From NCBI GenBank assembly GCA_019240115.1, contig JAFAYV010000037.1, positions 1 through 64,000 of the forward strand: a DNA stretch of 64,000 bases, given 5' to 3'. The notes under the pieces were generated by a model. That model was given only the letters and a program-made list of their open reading frames with translations, ran no database searches and was not told the origin of the DNA. Position 1 is the stretch's first letter; each line of letters begins with the position of its first letter. A program made the translations under genes and the position numbers. The stretch comes from Solirubrobacterales bacterium. GTDB taxonomy: Bacteria; Actinomycetota; Thermoleophilia; Solirubrobacterales; Solirubrobacteraceae. Shown in pieces: positions 37,305 to 46,250 of this stretch.

Positions 37305-38668
37305 GACGAGCGCTGGCCGCGGGCGTCGGGCTGCTGGTCGCGGTCGCGGCGATCACGCTGGGGGTGATCGGGTCGCTGAGCCGAACCGCCCGCCACGACG
37401 TCCGCCTCGACGCCGGCAGGCCCGTGGTGGCGACCGGGTCACGCCAGCCTCGTCCCGACCCTCGCGGGCCCGGTCTGACTCGACCGGGCCGCCGCCCGCC
37501 GGTCACCCCTGCCGAGGCCAAGCTCGGGGCGGCGATCGCCAAGCAGCTCCGCGCGGCCGGGCCGAGCTCCGGAGCGCTCGTCTACGACCTGGGACAGCGC
37601 GCCGAGGTGTTCGGGGCGCGCGCGGCCATCGGTCGCCCCCCCGCGTCGGTCGAGAAGCTGTGGACGACCGTCGCCCTGCTGCGGACGCTCGGGCCCCGCG
37701 CCCGGCTGCACACCGTCGTCGTCGGCGCCGGGAATCAACGCGGCGGCGTCTGGCACGGCGACCTGTACCTCCGCGGCGGCGGAGATCCGACGTTCGGCGA
37801 CGCGGGGTTCAACCGGTTCTACAACTTCGGCTACGGGCCGACGCCGACCCAGCTGGCCAACCAGCTGCGCGCGCACGGGATCCGGCGGGTCACCGGCCAC
37901 GTGATCGCCGACGAGTCGCTGTTCGATCGCCACCGCGGCGGCCTGCTGACCGGCCAGCTCGTCGACGTGCCCGACTTCGAGGGACAGCTCAGCGCGCTGA
38001 CCTATGACCACGGGACGATCGTCGCGCACTACTCGCCCGCGACCTTCGCCGCGCAGGCGCTGGCCTGGGCGATGGGCCGGGCCGGGATCCAGGCCCCCGC
38101 CTCCAAGCGTGTCGGCGACGCGCCACGGCACGGACGGGTGCTCGCCGTGGTCAGCTCGCCGCCCATGTCAACGATGATCCGCCTGATGAACGTCCGCTCC
38201 GACGACCTGTTCGCCGAGAGCTTCGCGAAGCAGCTCGGATCGCGGTTCGCGCACTCGGGGACGCTCGGCGCCGGCGCGCGCGTGATCGCGCGCACGATCG
38301 CCGGGGCCTACCACCTGCGTCCGACGATCCTCGACGGCTCGGGGCTCTCGCGCCAGGACCGAACCTCCCCGGCCCAGATCGTCGACCTCCTGCGCGACGT
38401 CTGGCAAACCTCCACCGGCGACCAGCTGACGACCTCGCTGCCGGTGGTCGGCGTCAACGGGACGGTGAGGGGGATCGCGCTCAAGACGCCGGCCGCCGGC
38501 CATTGCCTGGCCAAGACCGGGACGCTCGACAACATCACCAACCTCGCCGGCTACTGCCATGCCCGCGGGGGCCATCAGCTGGCCTTCGCGCTGTTCGTCG
38601 ACGGGCCCGCGAACGGCCCCGCGTTCTGGCTGGAGAGCAAGATGCTTGCAGCGATCGCGAGTTATTGA
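37301..38668 (+). CDS. D-alanyl-D-alanine carboxypeptidase, PBP4/DacB family
   Basis: PPASVEKLWTTVALL, DGSGLSRQDRTSP, AKTGTLDNITNLAGYC; start codon uncertain (no ATG/GTG at the junction). Confidence 0.9.
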   Translation: MRRALAAGVGLLVAVAAITLGVIGSLSRTARHDVRLDAGRPVVATGSRQPRPDPRGPGLTRPGRRPPVTPAEAKLGAAIAKQLRAAGPSSGALVYDLGQRAEVFGARAAIGRPPASVEKLWTTVALLRTLGPRARLHTVVVGAGNQRGGVWHGDLYLRGGGDPTFGDAGFNRFYNFGYGPTPTQLANQLRAHGIRRVTGHVIADESLFDRHRGGLLTGQLVDVPDFEGQLSALTYDHGTIVAHYSPATFAAQALAWAMGRAGIQAPASKRVGDAPRHGRVLAVVSSPPMSTMIRLMNVRSDDLFAESFAKQLGSRFAHSGTLGAGARVIARTIAGAYHLRPTILDGSGLSRQDRTSPAQIVDLLRDVWQTSTGDQLTTSLPVVGVNGTVRGIALKTPAAGHCLAKTGTLDNITNLAGYCHARGGHQLAFALFVDGPANGPAFWLESKMLAAIASY

Positions 38669-38701
38669 CCTGACCGCTCACGGCACCGACAATCGGCGTC
38701 C

Positions 38702-39118
38702 GTGGAGCTGAACCCTGCCCTGAACCTGCGGGAGTTGCAGCGCTATCTCGGCCGCGTCGACGATCGCTGGCCGCTCGCCGTCGTCATGGTCGGCGGCTCC
38801 CGGGTCGACGAGTTTCGCGGCTTCACCCCCGACGGGGTGCGCGACACGCCGTTCGTCGTCGTCCTCGTCTCCCACGCGTTCGAGAGCCTGCCGACGCACG
38901 AGCGCACCTACCAGGCCGCCTCGCTCTGGGATGCGCTGGAGATGGGCGACCCCGCCGAGGTCTACTGCTTCACCACCCCCGAGTTCCTGCGCCGCCGGCT
39001 GAGCACGCCGGCGGTCCGCGCGGTCATCGAGCGGGGGCTGCTCATGTTCCAGGACAGCGCGCCGGTCCCGTTCGCGATGCCCCGCGAGCGCGGCGGCGGC
39101 GAGGCGCACCCGGGTTGA
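38702..39118 (+). CDS. Nucleotidyltransferase-like hypothetical protein
   Basis: VMVGGSRVDEFRGFTPDG...EVYCFTTPEFLRRRLSTPAVRAVIERGLLMF; resemblance by eye. Confidence 0.5.
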   Translation: MELNPALNLRELQRYLGRVDDRWPLAVVMVGGSRVDEFRGFTPDGVRDTPFVVVLVSHAFESLPTHERTYQAASLWDALEMGDPAEVYCFTTPEFLRRRLSTPAVRAVIERGLLMFQDSAPVPFAMPRERGGGEAHPG

Positions 39119-39149
39119 CCGGGGCGCCGGAAGCTCGCTCCGTGTCGGG

Positions 39150-39410
39150 AGGTGGTCGCCGGGGGGTGGCCGCCAGGGGGGTGGCCGCCAGGGGGGTGGC
39201 CACCAGGGGGGTGGCCACCAGGGGGGTGGCCGCCAGGGGGTGGCCACCAGGGGGTGGCCACCAGGGGGTGGCCACCAGGGGGTGGCCACCAGGGGGTGGC
39301 CGCCAATAAGCCGGTCCCGCCGGGCCTTTCGGCGGCCACCAGGGGGTGGCCACCAGGGGGTGGCCGCCAATAAGCCGGTCCCGCCGGGCCTTTCGGCGGC
39401 CACCCCCCGC
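39150..39410. repeat. Minisatellite (GTGGCCACCAGGGGG, 15-16 bp) with two embedded hairpin elements
   Basis: About 9 tandem copies, then GTGGCCGCCAATAAGCCGGTCCCGCCGGGCCTTTCGGCGGCCACC, two more units and the element again. Confidence 0.95.
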
Positions 39411-39416
39411 CGGGAG

Positions 39417-39587
39417 CTACGGCCGGGAGCGATTGGCGCGCATCGACGCCATCCCGCCGGCGACGCACACCGCGGCCAGCACGATGGCGATGATCCCGAC
39501 GACCTTCGCCGACCCTGCGACGAGGAAGATTCCAAGGATCAACAAGCCCGTGGCGACCATGAAGGGGATCTGTTTGAGGGTGAACAT
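39417..39587 (-). CDS. Small two-TM membrane protein
   Basis: MFTLKQIPFMVATGLLILGIFLVAGSAKVVGIIAIVLAAVCVAGGMASMRANRSRP*. Confidence 0.65.
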   Translation of the reverse strand: MFTLKQIPFMVATGLLILGIFLVAGSAKVVGIIAIVLAAVCVAGGMASMRANRSRP

Positions 39588-39650
39588 GACCGCAGCGTAC
39601 AGATTTAGGTTTCGATCGTAAACCTAAGCTGTTGGCCGTACCCTGAGAGC

Positions 39651-40229
39651 GTGCCCACCGAGCCCGCACCGATGACGAGCGACCGAGCGAGCGAACTGCT
39701 CGCCGATGTCTCCCGTCTGCGAGCGCGGACGCGCCGGAGCGTCGCCTCGCCCGCGCCCGCCGCGATCGCCTTCGGCGCGACGACCGTGCTCGCCGCGATC
39801 GTGCTCGCCCTGTTCGGGTCGCGCGCCTTCGCTGTCACCTGGATCGTCGCCGGGACCGCGACGCTGCTGGGGGTCGGACGCGCCTACCGGCGCCAGGGCC
39901 ACCGGCGGGGCGCGACCGGCCGCGGACGGCGAGCGATGATCTGGTCGTGGGGGCTGTTCGTCCTCTGCTTCGTCATCGCGCTGGCCGCCGCGTCGATCGG
40001 CTCGCGCGTCAGTGGGGTCGTGGCGCCGATCGTGTTCGTCATCCTCGGGTACGCAGGTCTCGGCGCGTTCAGCCGCCGGATCGGCCCCGCGGCGGCGGTC
40101 GCGGCGGCCGGCCTGGTGGCGATCGCGCTCGCCCTCGCCGGAGCCACCCCCTGGCTCGTCGAGCTCGTCTTCGGCGCCGGCCTGATCGCGTCCGGCCTGG
40201 GAAGCGTGCTCGGGGAGCGGAGCCGATGA
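39651..40229 (+). CDS. Multi-TM membrane protein co-transcribed with a wHTH regulator
   Basis: Multiple hydrophobic helices; ATGA overlap with next gene. Confidence 0.75.
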   Translation: MPTEPAPMTSDRASELLADVSRLRARTRRSVASPAPAAIAFGATTVLAAIVLALFGSRAFAVTWIVAGTATLLGVGRAYRRQGHRRGATGRGRRAMIWSWGLFVLCFVIALAAASIGSRVSGVVAPIVFVILGYAGLGAFSRRIGPAAAVAAAGLVAIALALAGATPWLVELVFGAGLIASGLGSVLGERSR

Positions 40230-40588
40230 CCCATCCGAGCCGCCGCCTGGACGACGAGGTGCATCAGCGCGTCCGGCTCGGCATCCTCGTCATCCTGCAC
40301 GAGTCCGGGCGGGCGGACTTCACCTACCTGCGCGACGCGCTCGAGCTCACCGCGGGGAACCTGTCGCGCAACCTCACCCGGCTCGAGGGGGCTGGCCTCA
40401 TCTCCAGCGAGAAGGTCGCCGACGGGACGCGCCCGCGCACCTGGCTGTCGATCACGCCCGCCGGGCGCGCCGCGCTGAGCGAGGAGATCGCCGCGCTGCG
40501 CGAGCTCATCGCCGGGGTCGGGCCCCGCACGGCGCCGGCGACCGCTCCACCGTCGGCTCGGCCGGGATTGCACTCGGCGACCGGGTGA
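40226..40588 (+). CDS. Winged-helix transcriptional regulator (ArsR/MarR-like)
   Basis: ILVILHESGRADFTYLRDALELTAGNLSRNLTRLEGAGLISSEKVADGTRPRTWLSITPAGRAAL. Confidence 0.88.
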   Translation: MTHPSRRLDDEVHQRVRLGILVILHESGRADFTYLRDALELTAGNLSRNLTRLEGAGLISSEKVADGTRPRTWLSITPAGRAALSEEIAALRELIAGVGPRTAPATAPPSARPGLHSATG

Positions 40589-40605
40589 TCGCCACCTGCG
40601 CGCGT

Positions 40606-40790
40606 GAGCGGGGGTGGCCGTCGGGGGTGGCCGTCGGGGGTGGCCGTCGAGGGTGGCCATCGAGGGTGGCCATCGAGGGTGGCCGTCGAGGGTGACCATC
40701 GAGGGTGACCGTCGAGGGTGGCCGTGGAGGGTGGCCGCCAAGGGTGGCCGCCAATAAGCCGGTCCCGCCGGGCCTTCTGGCGGCCACCCC
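40606..40790. repeat. Second minisatellite (GAGGGTGGCCRTC, 13 bp, about 11 copies) ending in the same hairpin element
   Basis: GGGGGTGGCCGTC...GAGGGTGGCCATC...AAGGGTGGCCGCCAATAAGCCGGTCCCGCCGGGCCTTCTGGCGGCCACCCC. Confidence 0.95.
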
Positions 40791-40916
40791 GCACGAACGA
40801 CGCGCGTCGTCCGGCTGCCGCACGTCGTCCGGCTGCCGCACGACGTCCGGCTGCCGCGCGTTACCCGACTGCCGCGCGGACGACCGGCGCGGCCCTGCCG
40901 CGCGGACGACCGCCGC

Positions 40917-41879
40917 TCAGCCGTCGAGGACCGACAGGATCGCGGTCGTGACCGCGCGGCCCGCGAGCGTGCGGACCTGCTCCAGCGGCGCCTGCACCGA
41001 GCCACACGAGGCCGCGACGATCGCGTCGCCGTCGACGAGCGTGTGCGAGGGCTCGATCGCGCGGGCGATCCCGTGGTGAGCGGTCTCGGCGACGAGCAGG
41101 CAGCCGGTCTTCTCGAGCCGCGCGTTGGTCGCGACGACCCCGATCGTCGTGTGCATGGTGCCCGCCGTGACGTCGGGCCAGCGCACGTCGTCGAGCTCGC
41201 GCGCGAGGTCGTAGCGATCGCCGAACGCGTTGACGACCATGAGAGCGGCGACCACGAGCTCGCCGGCGTGCTGCGCGGCGCAGCCGACCCCGCCCGGTCG
41301 CGGGGCGCCGCGCAGGTGCCCGACGGTCGCGCCGGTGCCGCCCCCGACGCGACCCGTCGCCACCGCGCCGGTGCCGCCCCCGACACGACCCGTCGCCACC
41401 GCGCCGGTGCCGGCGGGCGCGCAGGCCGCGGCCGCGCAGGCGGCGTAGCCGGCGTCGGCGTCGGGTCGCGCGGACGGGTCCCCCTCGGCGAGGTCGAAGA
41501 TAACCGCGCCGACGACGATCGGCACTCGCCCGCCCGGGGTCGCCACGCCCCGCCCGTGCTCCTCGCACCAGCGCAGCGCCCCGTCGCACGCGGCGAGGCC
41601 GAACGCGGACCCGCCGCAGAGCAGGACCGCGTCGACGCGCCCGACGGCCCGTTCGGGAGCCAGCAGGTCGAACTCGCGGGTGCCGGGCGCCCCGCCGCGC
41701 ACCTCGCCCGAGGCGATGCTGCCCGCGGGCAGCAGGACCGCGGTGACGCCGGTGCGACCGGCGGCGTCGGTCACGTGCCCGACCCGTACGCCCGGGACAT
41801 CGGTGAGCATCAGCGGCGGGGCTTGGGAGGTCAGCTGATCGCGACCATCTGACCCGGAAGGTCGGCTCATCGCGACCAC
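40917..41879 (-). CDS. P1/S58-family peptidase (DmpA/L-aminopeptidase-like)
   Basis: TDVPGVRVGHVTDAAGRTGVTAVLLP...LLCGGSAFGLAACDGALRWCEEHGRGV...TTIGVVATNARLEK; true start probably at MLTDVPGVRVG. Confidence 0.9.
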   Translation of the reverse strand: MVAMSRPSGSDGRDQLTSQAPPLMLTDVPGVRVGHVTDAAGRTGVTAVLLPAGSIASGEVRGGAPGTREFDLLAPERAVGRVDAVLLCGGSAFGLAACDGALRWCEEHGRGVATPGGRVPIVVGAVIFDLAEGDPSARPDADAGYAACAAAACAPAGTGAVATGRVGGGTGAVATGRVGGGTGATVGHLRGAPRPGGVGCAAQHAGELVVAALMVVNAFGDRYDLARELDDVRWPDVTAGTMHTTIGVVATNARLEKTGCLLVAETAHHGIARAIEPSHTLVDGDAIVAASCGSVQAPLEQVRTLAGRAVTTAILSVLDG

Positions 41880-41892
41880 CGGGCCCGGCAGG

Positions 41893-42918
41893 TCAGCTGA
41901 TCGCGACCATCCGCTCGATCGGGATCCGGGCGCGCTGCGCGATCTCGGGCGCCACCTTGACCTCGGGCTCGCCGTCGAGCAGGACGTCGCGGAGCTTGGG
42001 CAGGGTGATCATCTTCATGAAGCGGCACGAGGCGGCCTCGTTGGCGGCGATGAACCGCGCGTCGGGCGCGGCGCGCCGCAGCGGATGGAGCATCCCGGTC
42101 TCGGTGGCCACGATCGCGGTCGCGCCACCGCGCTCAGGGTCCTCCCGCGTCGCGAGGTCGCGGGCGTAGCCGAGCATGCCGCCCGTGGAGAGCATGCGGA
42201 CGCCCTCGGCGGCGATATCGCCGGCGGCGACGTACTCCATGACGCTCGTCGAGCAGCCGCACTCGGGATGGATGAGGAAGTCGGCGTCGGGATGCGCGTC
42301 GCGCACGGCGGCGATGTCCCGCGGCTTGATCCCCGCGTGGACGTGGCACTCGCCGTCCCAGATGTGCATCGAGCGGCCGAGCGTCTTGACGACGTAGGCG
42401 CCGAGGAACATGTCGGGGCCGAAGAGGATCTCGACGTCGTCGCCATGCTCACGATAGATGTGCTCGACGACACCGACGGCGTTGGCCGAGGTGCAGCAGT
42501 AGTCGGTCTCGGCCTTGACCTCGGCGGTGGTGTTGACGTACATGACGACGATCGCGCCGGGATGGGCGGCCTTCCAGTCGCGCAGCTGGGGCGCGGTGAT
42601 CGCGTCGGCGAGCGAGCAGCCCGCGTCGGCGTCGGGGATCAGCACGCGCTTGTCAGGGCACAGGACCGAGGCGGTCTCGGCCATGAAGTGCACGCCGCAG
42701 AAGACGATCGTGTCCGAGCGCGCGGCCGCCGCCTGCTGGGAGAGCCCGAGCGAATCGCCGACGTAGTCGGCGATGTCCTGGATCTCGGGCAGCTGGTAGT
42801 TGTGGGCGAGGATGACCGCGCCGCGCTCGGCGGCCAGGCCGCGCACCTCGTCCTGCAGCGCCGGAATGTTCTCGAGCAAGAGCGGGGCGGCGGCGTCGCT
42901 CGCCATCGGGAGGTTCAT
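41893..42918 (-). CDS. nadA: Quinolinate synthase
   Basis: [29 protein letters not shown]...[25 protein letters not shown]...[14 protein letters not shown]. Confidence 0.96.
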   Translation of the reverse strand: MNLPMASDAAAPLLLENIPALQDEVRGLAAERGAVILAHNYQLPEIQDIADYVGDSLGLSQQAAAARSDTIVFCGVHFMAETASVLCPDKRVLIPDADAGCSLADAITAPQLRDWKAAHPGAIVVMYVNTTAEVKAETDYCCTSANAVGVVEHIYREHGDDVEILFGPDMFLGAYVVKTLGRSMHIWDGECHVHAGIKPRDIAAVRDAHPDADFLIHPECGCSTSVMEYVAAGDIAAEGVRMLSTGGMLGYARDLATREDPERGGATAIVATETGMLHPLRRAAPDARFIAANEAASCRFMKMITLPKLRDVLLDGEPEVKVAPEIAQRARIPIERMVAIS

Positions 42919-43748
42919 GGTCGGGCGGTGAGGATCAGGGAGAGGTCGAGGGCGGGGGCGCTGTGGGTGATCGCGCCGACCGAGACGAAGTCTACGCCGG
43001 TGGCCGCCACGTCCCGAAGCGTCTCGAGCGTGACCCCGCCGCTGGCCTCCAGCGTGGCTCGGCCGCCGACGTGGGCGACGGCCTCGCGCAGCGCGGGGAC
43101 GTCCATGTTGTCGAGCAGCAGGCACGGGGCGCCGGCCGCCAGGGCCTCGTCGACCTCGGCCAGCGTCCGGCACTCGACCTCGACCGGCAGCTCGGGGGCG
43201 GCCGCCCGCGCGGCCATGACCGCCGCCCGGACGCCGCCGGCCATGCTGGCGTGATTCTCCTTGATGAGGATCGCGTCGTACAGGCCGGCGCGGTGGTTGG
43301 TCGCGCCGCCGACGGCCACAGCGGCCTTCTCGAGCGCGCGCAGGCCCGGGGTCGTCTTGCGGGTGTCGAGGATCCGCGCGCCCGTGCCGTCGACCGCACG
43401 CACGCAGCGCGCCGCCAGCGTGGCCACCCCGGAGAGCCGCTGCAGGAAGTTCAGCGCCGTGCGCTCGCCAGACAGCAGCGCCGCCGCCGAGCCGCCCACC
43501 CGCAGCACGTCGCCGCGCTCGCGCCACGTCCCCTCGTCGGTGAGCCGCTCGACCCGGACGCCGGGATCGAGCGCGCGGAACGTGGCCTCGGCGGCATCGA
43601 GCCCGCATACGACGCCGGGCGCCTTCTGGGTGATCAGCGCCTCGGCGCGCGCGCCGACCGGTACGGTCGCCGCCGTCGTCACGTCTCCGTCGCCGAGATC
43701 CTCGGCGAGAGCACGAGCGACGGCCTCGTTCGCATCGACGGTCGTCAT
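42915..43748 (-). CDS. nadC: Nicotinate-nucleotide pyrophosphorylase (carboxylating)
   Basis: [10 protein letters not shown]...[16 protein letters not shown]...[41 protein letters not shown]. Confidence 0.96.
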   Translation of the reverse strand: MTTVDANEAVARALAEDLGDGDVTTAATVPVGARAEALITQKAPGVVCGLDAAEATFRALDPGVRVERLTDEGTWRERGDVLRVGGSAAALLSGERTALNFLQRLSGVATLAARCVRAVDGTGARILDTRKTTPGLRALEKAAVAVGGATNHRAGLYDAILIKENHASMAGGVRAAVMAARAAAPELPVEVECRTLAEVDEALAAGAPCLLLDNMDVPALREAVAHVGGRATLEASGGVTLETLRDVAATGVDFVSVGAITHSAPALDLSLILTARP

Positions 43749-43820
43749 GGGGATATGATGCCCGCACTTTTGTGGACGGAGGCCTCCGGCGGAGCCCGGA
43801 GGGGGAAGAGGAGGAGACCT

Positions 43821-44876
43821 ATGCGCATGCGCGCGCTGCAGTTCGGCGTTGCGGCCCTGGCCTGTGCGGGCCTGTCGGTGGCCGGCGCTCAGGCGGCGAA
43901 CGGACCGCCGCTGCCCAAGGCCCCCGGCGGCAAGACCGTGAGCGTCGTGGCGGTCGGGGTCAAGACGCCGACGTCGTTCGCCTACGGCGCCGGCACGCTG
44001 TTCGAGGGCGACGGCGGCTTTCAGACCAACGGACCGCCCAACGGCGGGGTCAACGTGCTGAAGAACGGCACCGCCACGGCGGTCTCGACGAGCCTGAGGT
44101 TCGTCGCCGGCCTGGCGTGGCATGACGACGCCCTGTACGTCAGCGGCGGGTCGCTCGCCGGCAAGGGTGTCACGTGGACGCTGCAGAAGTGGACCGGCTT
44201 CAACGGCACGACGTTCGCCTCCCAGAAGGTGATCTATACGGCGCCGAAGAAGTTCCAGGGTTTCAACGGCATCGCGTTCGGGCCGAACGGCCGGTTGTAC
44301 GTGGGCGTCGACACCGGCCTGCTCAACAACAACGACCATGGTCCCGCGACGACCTCGCCGTACCTGTACGACATCCTGTCGCTGCGGGCCGACGGCAGCG
44401 GCCTGAAGGTGTTTGCCTCGGGCATCCGGCAGCCGTGGCAGCTGGCCTTCGCGCCCGGCTCCAGCGCTCCGCTCGTCTCCGACCTCGGGCAGGACAAGGG
44501 CGCCAAGAACCCGCCCGACTTCGTGCTCAAGGTCAGAAGCGGCGACGACTACGGCTTCCCGACGTGCAACCACGTCGTCGCGAAGAAGTGCAAGGGCTTC
44601 GCCAAGCCGCTGCGCTCGTTCAAGCCCCATACGGACATCATGGGGATGGTGATCATCGGCAAGACGCTGTACATGACGTCGTTCCTCAGCGCCGGCGCCA
44701 GGGGCCCCGGCGGCGAGGTGGTGTCGATGCCGCTGTCGGGCGGGCCACTCAAGCCAGTGCTGACCGGCTTCGTCGCGCCGACCGTCGGGCTCGGGTCCGA
44801 CGGCAAGCGCCTGTTCGTCGGCCAGGTGGGCAAGAACGCCGCCAAGCCGGGGATCGTCTACACGGTCACCCCGTAG
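43821..44876 (+). CDS. Sorbosone/PQQ-dependent sugar dehydrogenase-like secreted beta-propeller
   Basis: Signal peptide; GFNGIAFGPNGRLYVGVDTG...ASGIRQPWQLAFAPGSSAPLVSDLGQD...DDYGFPTCN. Confidence 0.75.
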   Translation: MRMRALQFGVAALACAGLSVAGAQAANGPPLPKAPGGKTVSVVAVGVKTPTSFAYGAGTLFEGDGGFQTNGPPNGGVNVLKNGTATAVSTSLRFVAGLAWHDDALYVSGGSLAGKGVTWTLQKWTGFNGTTFASQKVIYTAPKKFQGFNGIAFGPNGRLYVGVDTGLLNNNDHGPATTSPYLYDILSLRADGSGLKVFASGIRQPWQLAFAPGSSAPLVSDLGQDKGAKNPPDFVLKVRSGDDYGFPTCNHVVAKKCKGFAKPLRSFKPHTDIMGMVIIGKTLYMTSFLSAGARGPGGEVVSMPLSGGPLKPVLTGFVAPTVGLGSDGKRLFVGQVGKNAAKPGIVYTVTP

Positions 44877-45016
44877 CGGTGCCGCGTCCGGGACGCCGGC
44901 GGCCAGCGCCGGCGTCCTGGACGGCACCCGCACCATCGCGAACCTCGGATCCGGCGGCGCCGCGGCCGGGTCCCCGATCGGCTCGCCGGCGGGAACGCGT
45001 GGGATACCGTTCGCGC

Positions 45017-46099
45017 ATGCCGCGCCTCGCCCGCCGCCTCGTCGCGGTCCTCGCAGCCGCGCTGGTCGCCGGCTGCGGGGGGGCCCAGGCCACCGTCGCG
45101 AGCGCCCCGCGCACGCCGGCGACCGTGACCTCCGGCTCGCGCACGCCGGCGACCGTGGGCTCCGGCTCACGCACGCCGGCGACCGTCACCTCCGGCCCGC
45201 GCACGCCGGCCGGCCAGCCTCTGACCCAGGTGGCGAGCGGAATCCCGACGCCGACGTCGTTCGCGTTCGGCGACGGCCAGGTGTTCGTCGGCAGCGCCGG
45301 TGGCGGCGCCAGGCACTCCGGCGGGGTCTATCTCCTCGGGCACCCCTCGCGCCGCCTCGCCGGCTCGCCGCCGCTCGTCATCGGCGTCACCTGGCATCAG
45401 GGCCGGTTGTACCTCTCGGGCGCCAGCCGGCTGCAGATGTGGAGCGGCTTCAACGGGCACGGGTTCACCTCGCGACGGACGATCTACACCGGACCGCCGC
45501 GGTTCCCGGGCTTCAACGGACTCGCCTTCGGCGCCGACGGACGGCTCTACGTCGGCGTCGGTGTCAGCTCCGACGACGACGACGATCACGGTCCCACCAC
45601 CCGGCCCTACGCCCGCGACCTGCTCTCCTTCAACGCGTCGGGCGGCGATCTGAAGATCGTCGCCTCGGGCGTCCGCCAGCCCTTCCAGCTCGCGTTCCCG
45701 TCGGGCTCCTCCTCGCCCTACGTCTCGGTGCTCGGCCAGGACTTCGGTCCGGGCGCGGCGAATGCGCCGGACTTCATCATCCGTGCCCGTCCGGGCCAGA
45801 ACTACGGTTTCCCGACCTGCAACTGGGGCGGGCTGTCGGCCTGCGGCGCCTTCACCCGCCCGCTGCAGCTGCTGCGGCCGCACACCAACCCCGTGGGTCT
45901 GGCGATCCTCGGCGGCCGGCTGTACTTCAACGAGTTCGGCGGCAGGGTCCCGGCGAGCGTCGTCTCGGTCCCGCTCGGCGGCGGCGCGATCACGCCGGCG
46001 GCGATCGGCTTTGCCCAGTACATCGTCGGTCTCGGCACCCACGGCGGGGCGCTCTACGTCGGCGAGATCGACGGGCGCATCTTCCGCGTCCGTCCTTGA
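45017..46099 (+). CDS. Paralogous lipoprotein beta-propeller (sorbosone dehydrogenase-like)
   Basis: Lipobox-like LVAGCGG; GFNGLAFGADGRLYVGVGV...ASGVRQPFQLAFPSGSSSPYVSVLGQD...QNYGFPTCN. Confidence 0.75.
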   Translation: MPRLARRLVAVLAAALVAGCGGAQATVASAPRTPATVTSGSRTPATVGSGSRTPATVTSGPRTPAGQPLTQVASGIPTPTSFAFGDGQVFVGSAGGGARHSGGVYLLGHPSRRLAGSPPLVIGVTWHQGRLYLSGASRLQMWSGFNGHGFTSRRTIYTGPPRFPGFNGLAFGADGRLYVGVGVSSDDDDDHGPTTRPYARDLLSFNASGGDLKIVASGVRQPFQLAFPSGSSSPYVSVLGQDFGPGAANAPDFIIRARPGQNYGFPTCNWGGLSACGAFTRPLQLLRPHTNPVGLAILGGRLYFNEFGGRVPASVVSVPLGGGAITPAAIGFAQYIVGLGTHGGALYVGEIDGRIFRVRP

Positions 46100-46250
46100 G
46101 CCGGACCGGCTGCGGGCCGCAGCCAGCTCCGACCCCGGTCAGCTCCGACCCGGCTAGCTCCGACCCCGGTCAGCTTCGACCCCGGCCAGGCCCGAGCGGC
46201 GGTCGGGCCCGAGCCGCGGTCAGGCCCGAGCCGCGGTCAGGCCCGAGCCG
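46100..46250. repeat. Degenerate tandem repeats between convergent genes
   Basis: CAGCTCCGACCCCGGT units followed by CAGGCCCGAGCCGCGGT units. Confidence 0.85.

Noticed and set aside
39150-40800. CRISPR array
   Set aside because: Units are contiguous 13-16-bp tandem repeats without unique spacers, and no cas genes were seen.
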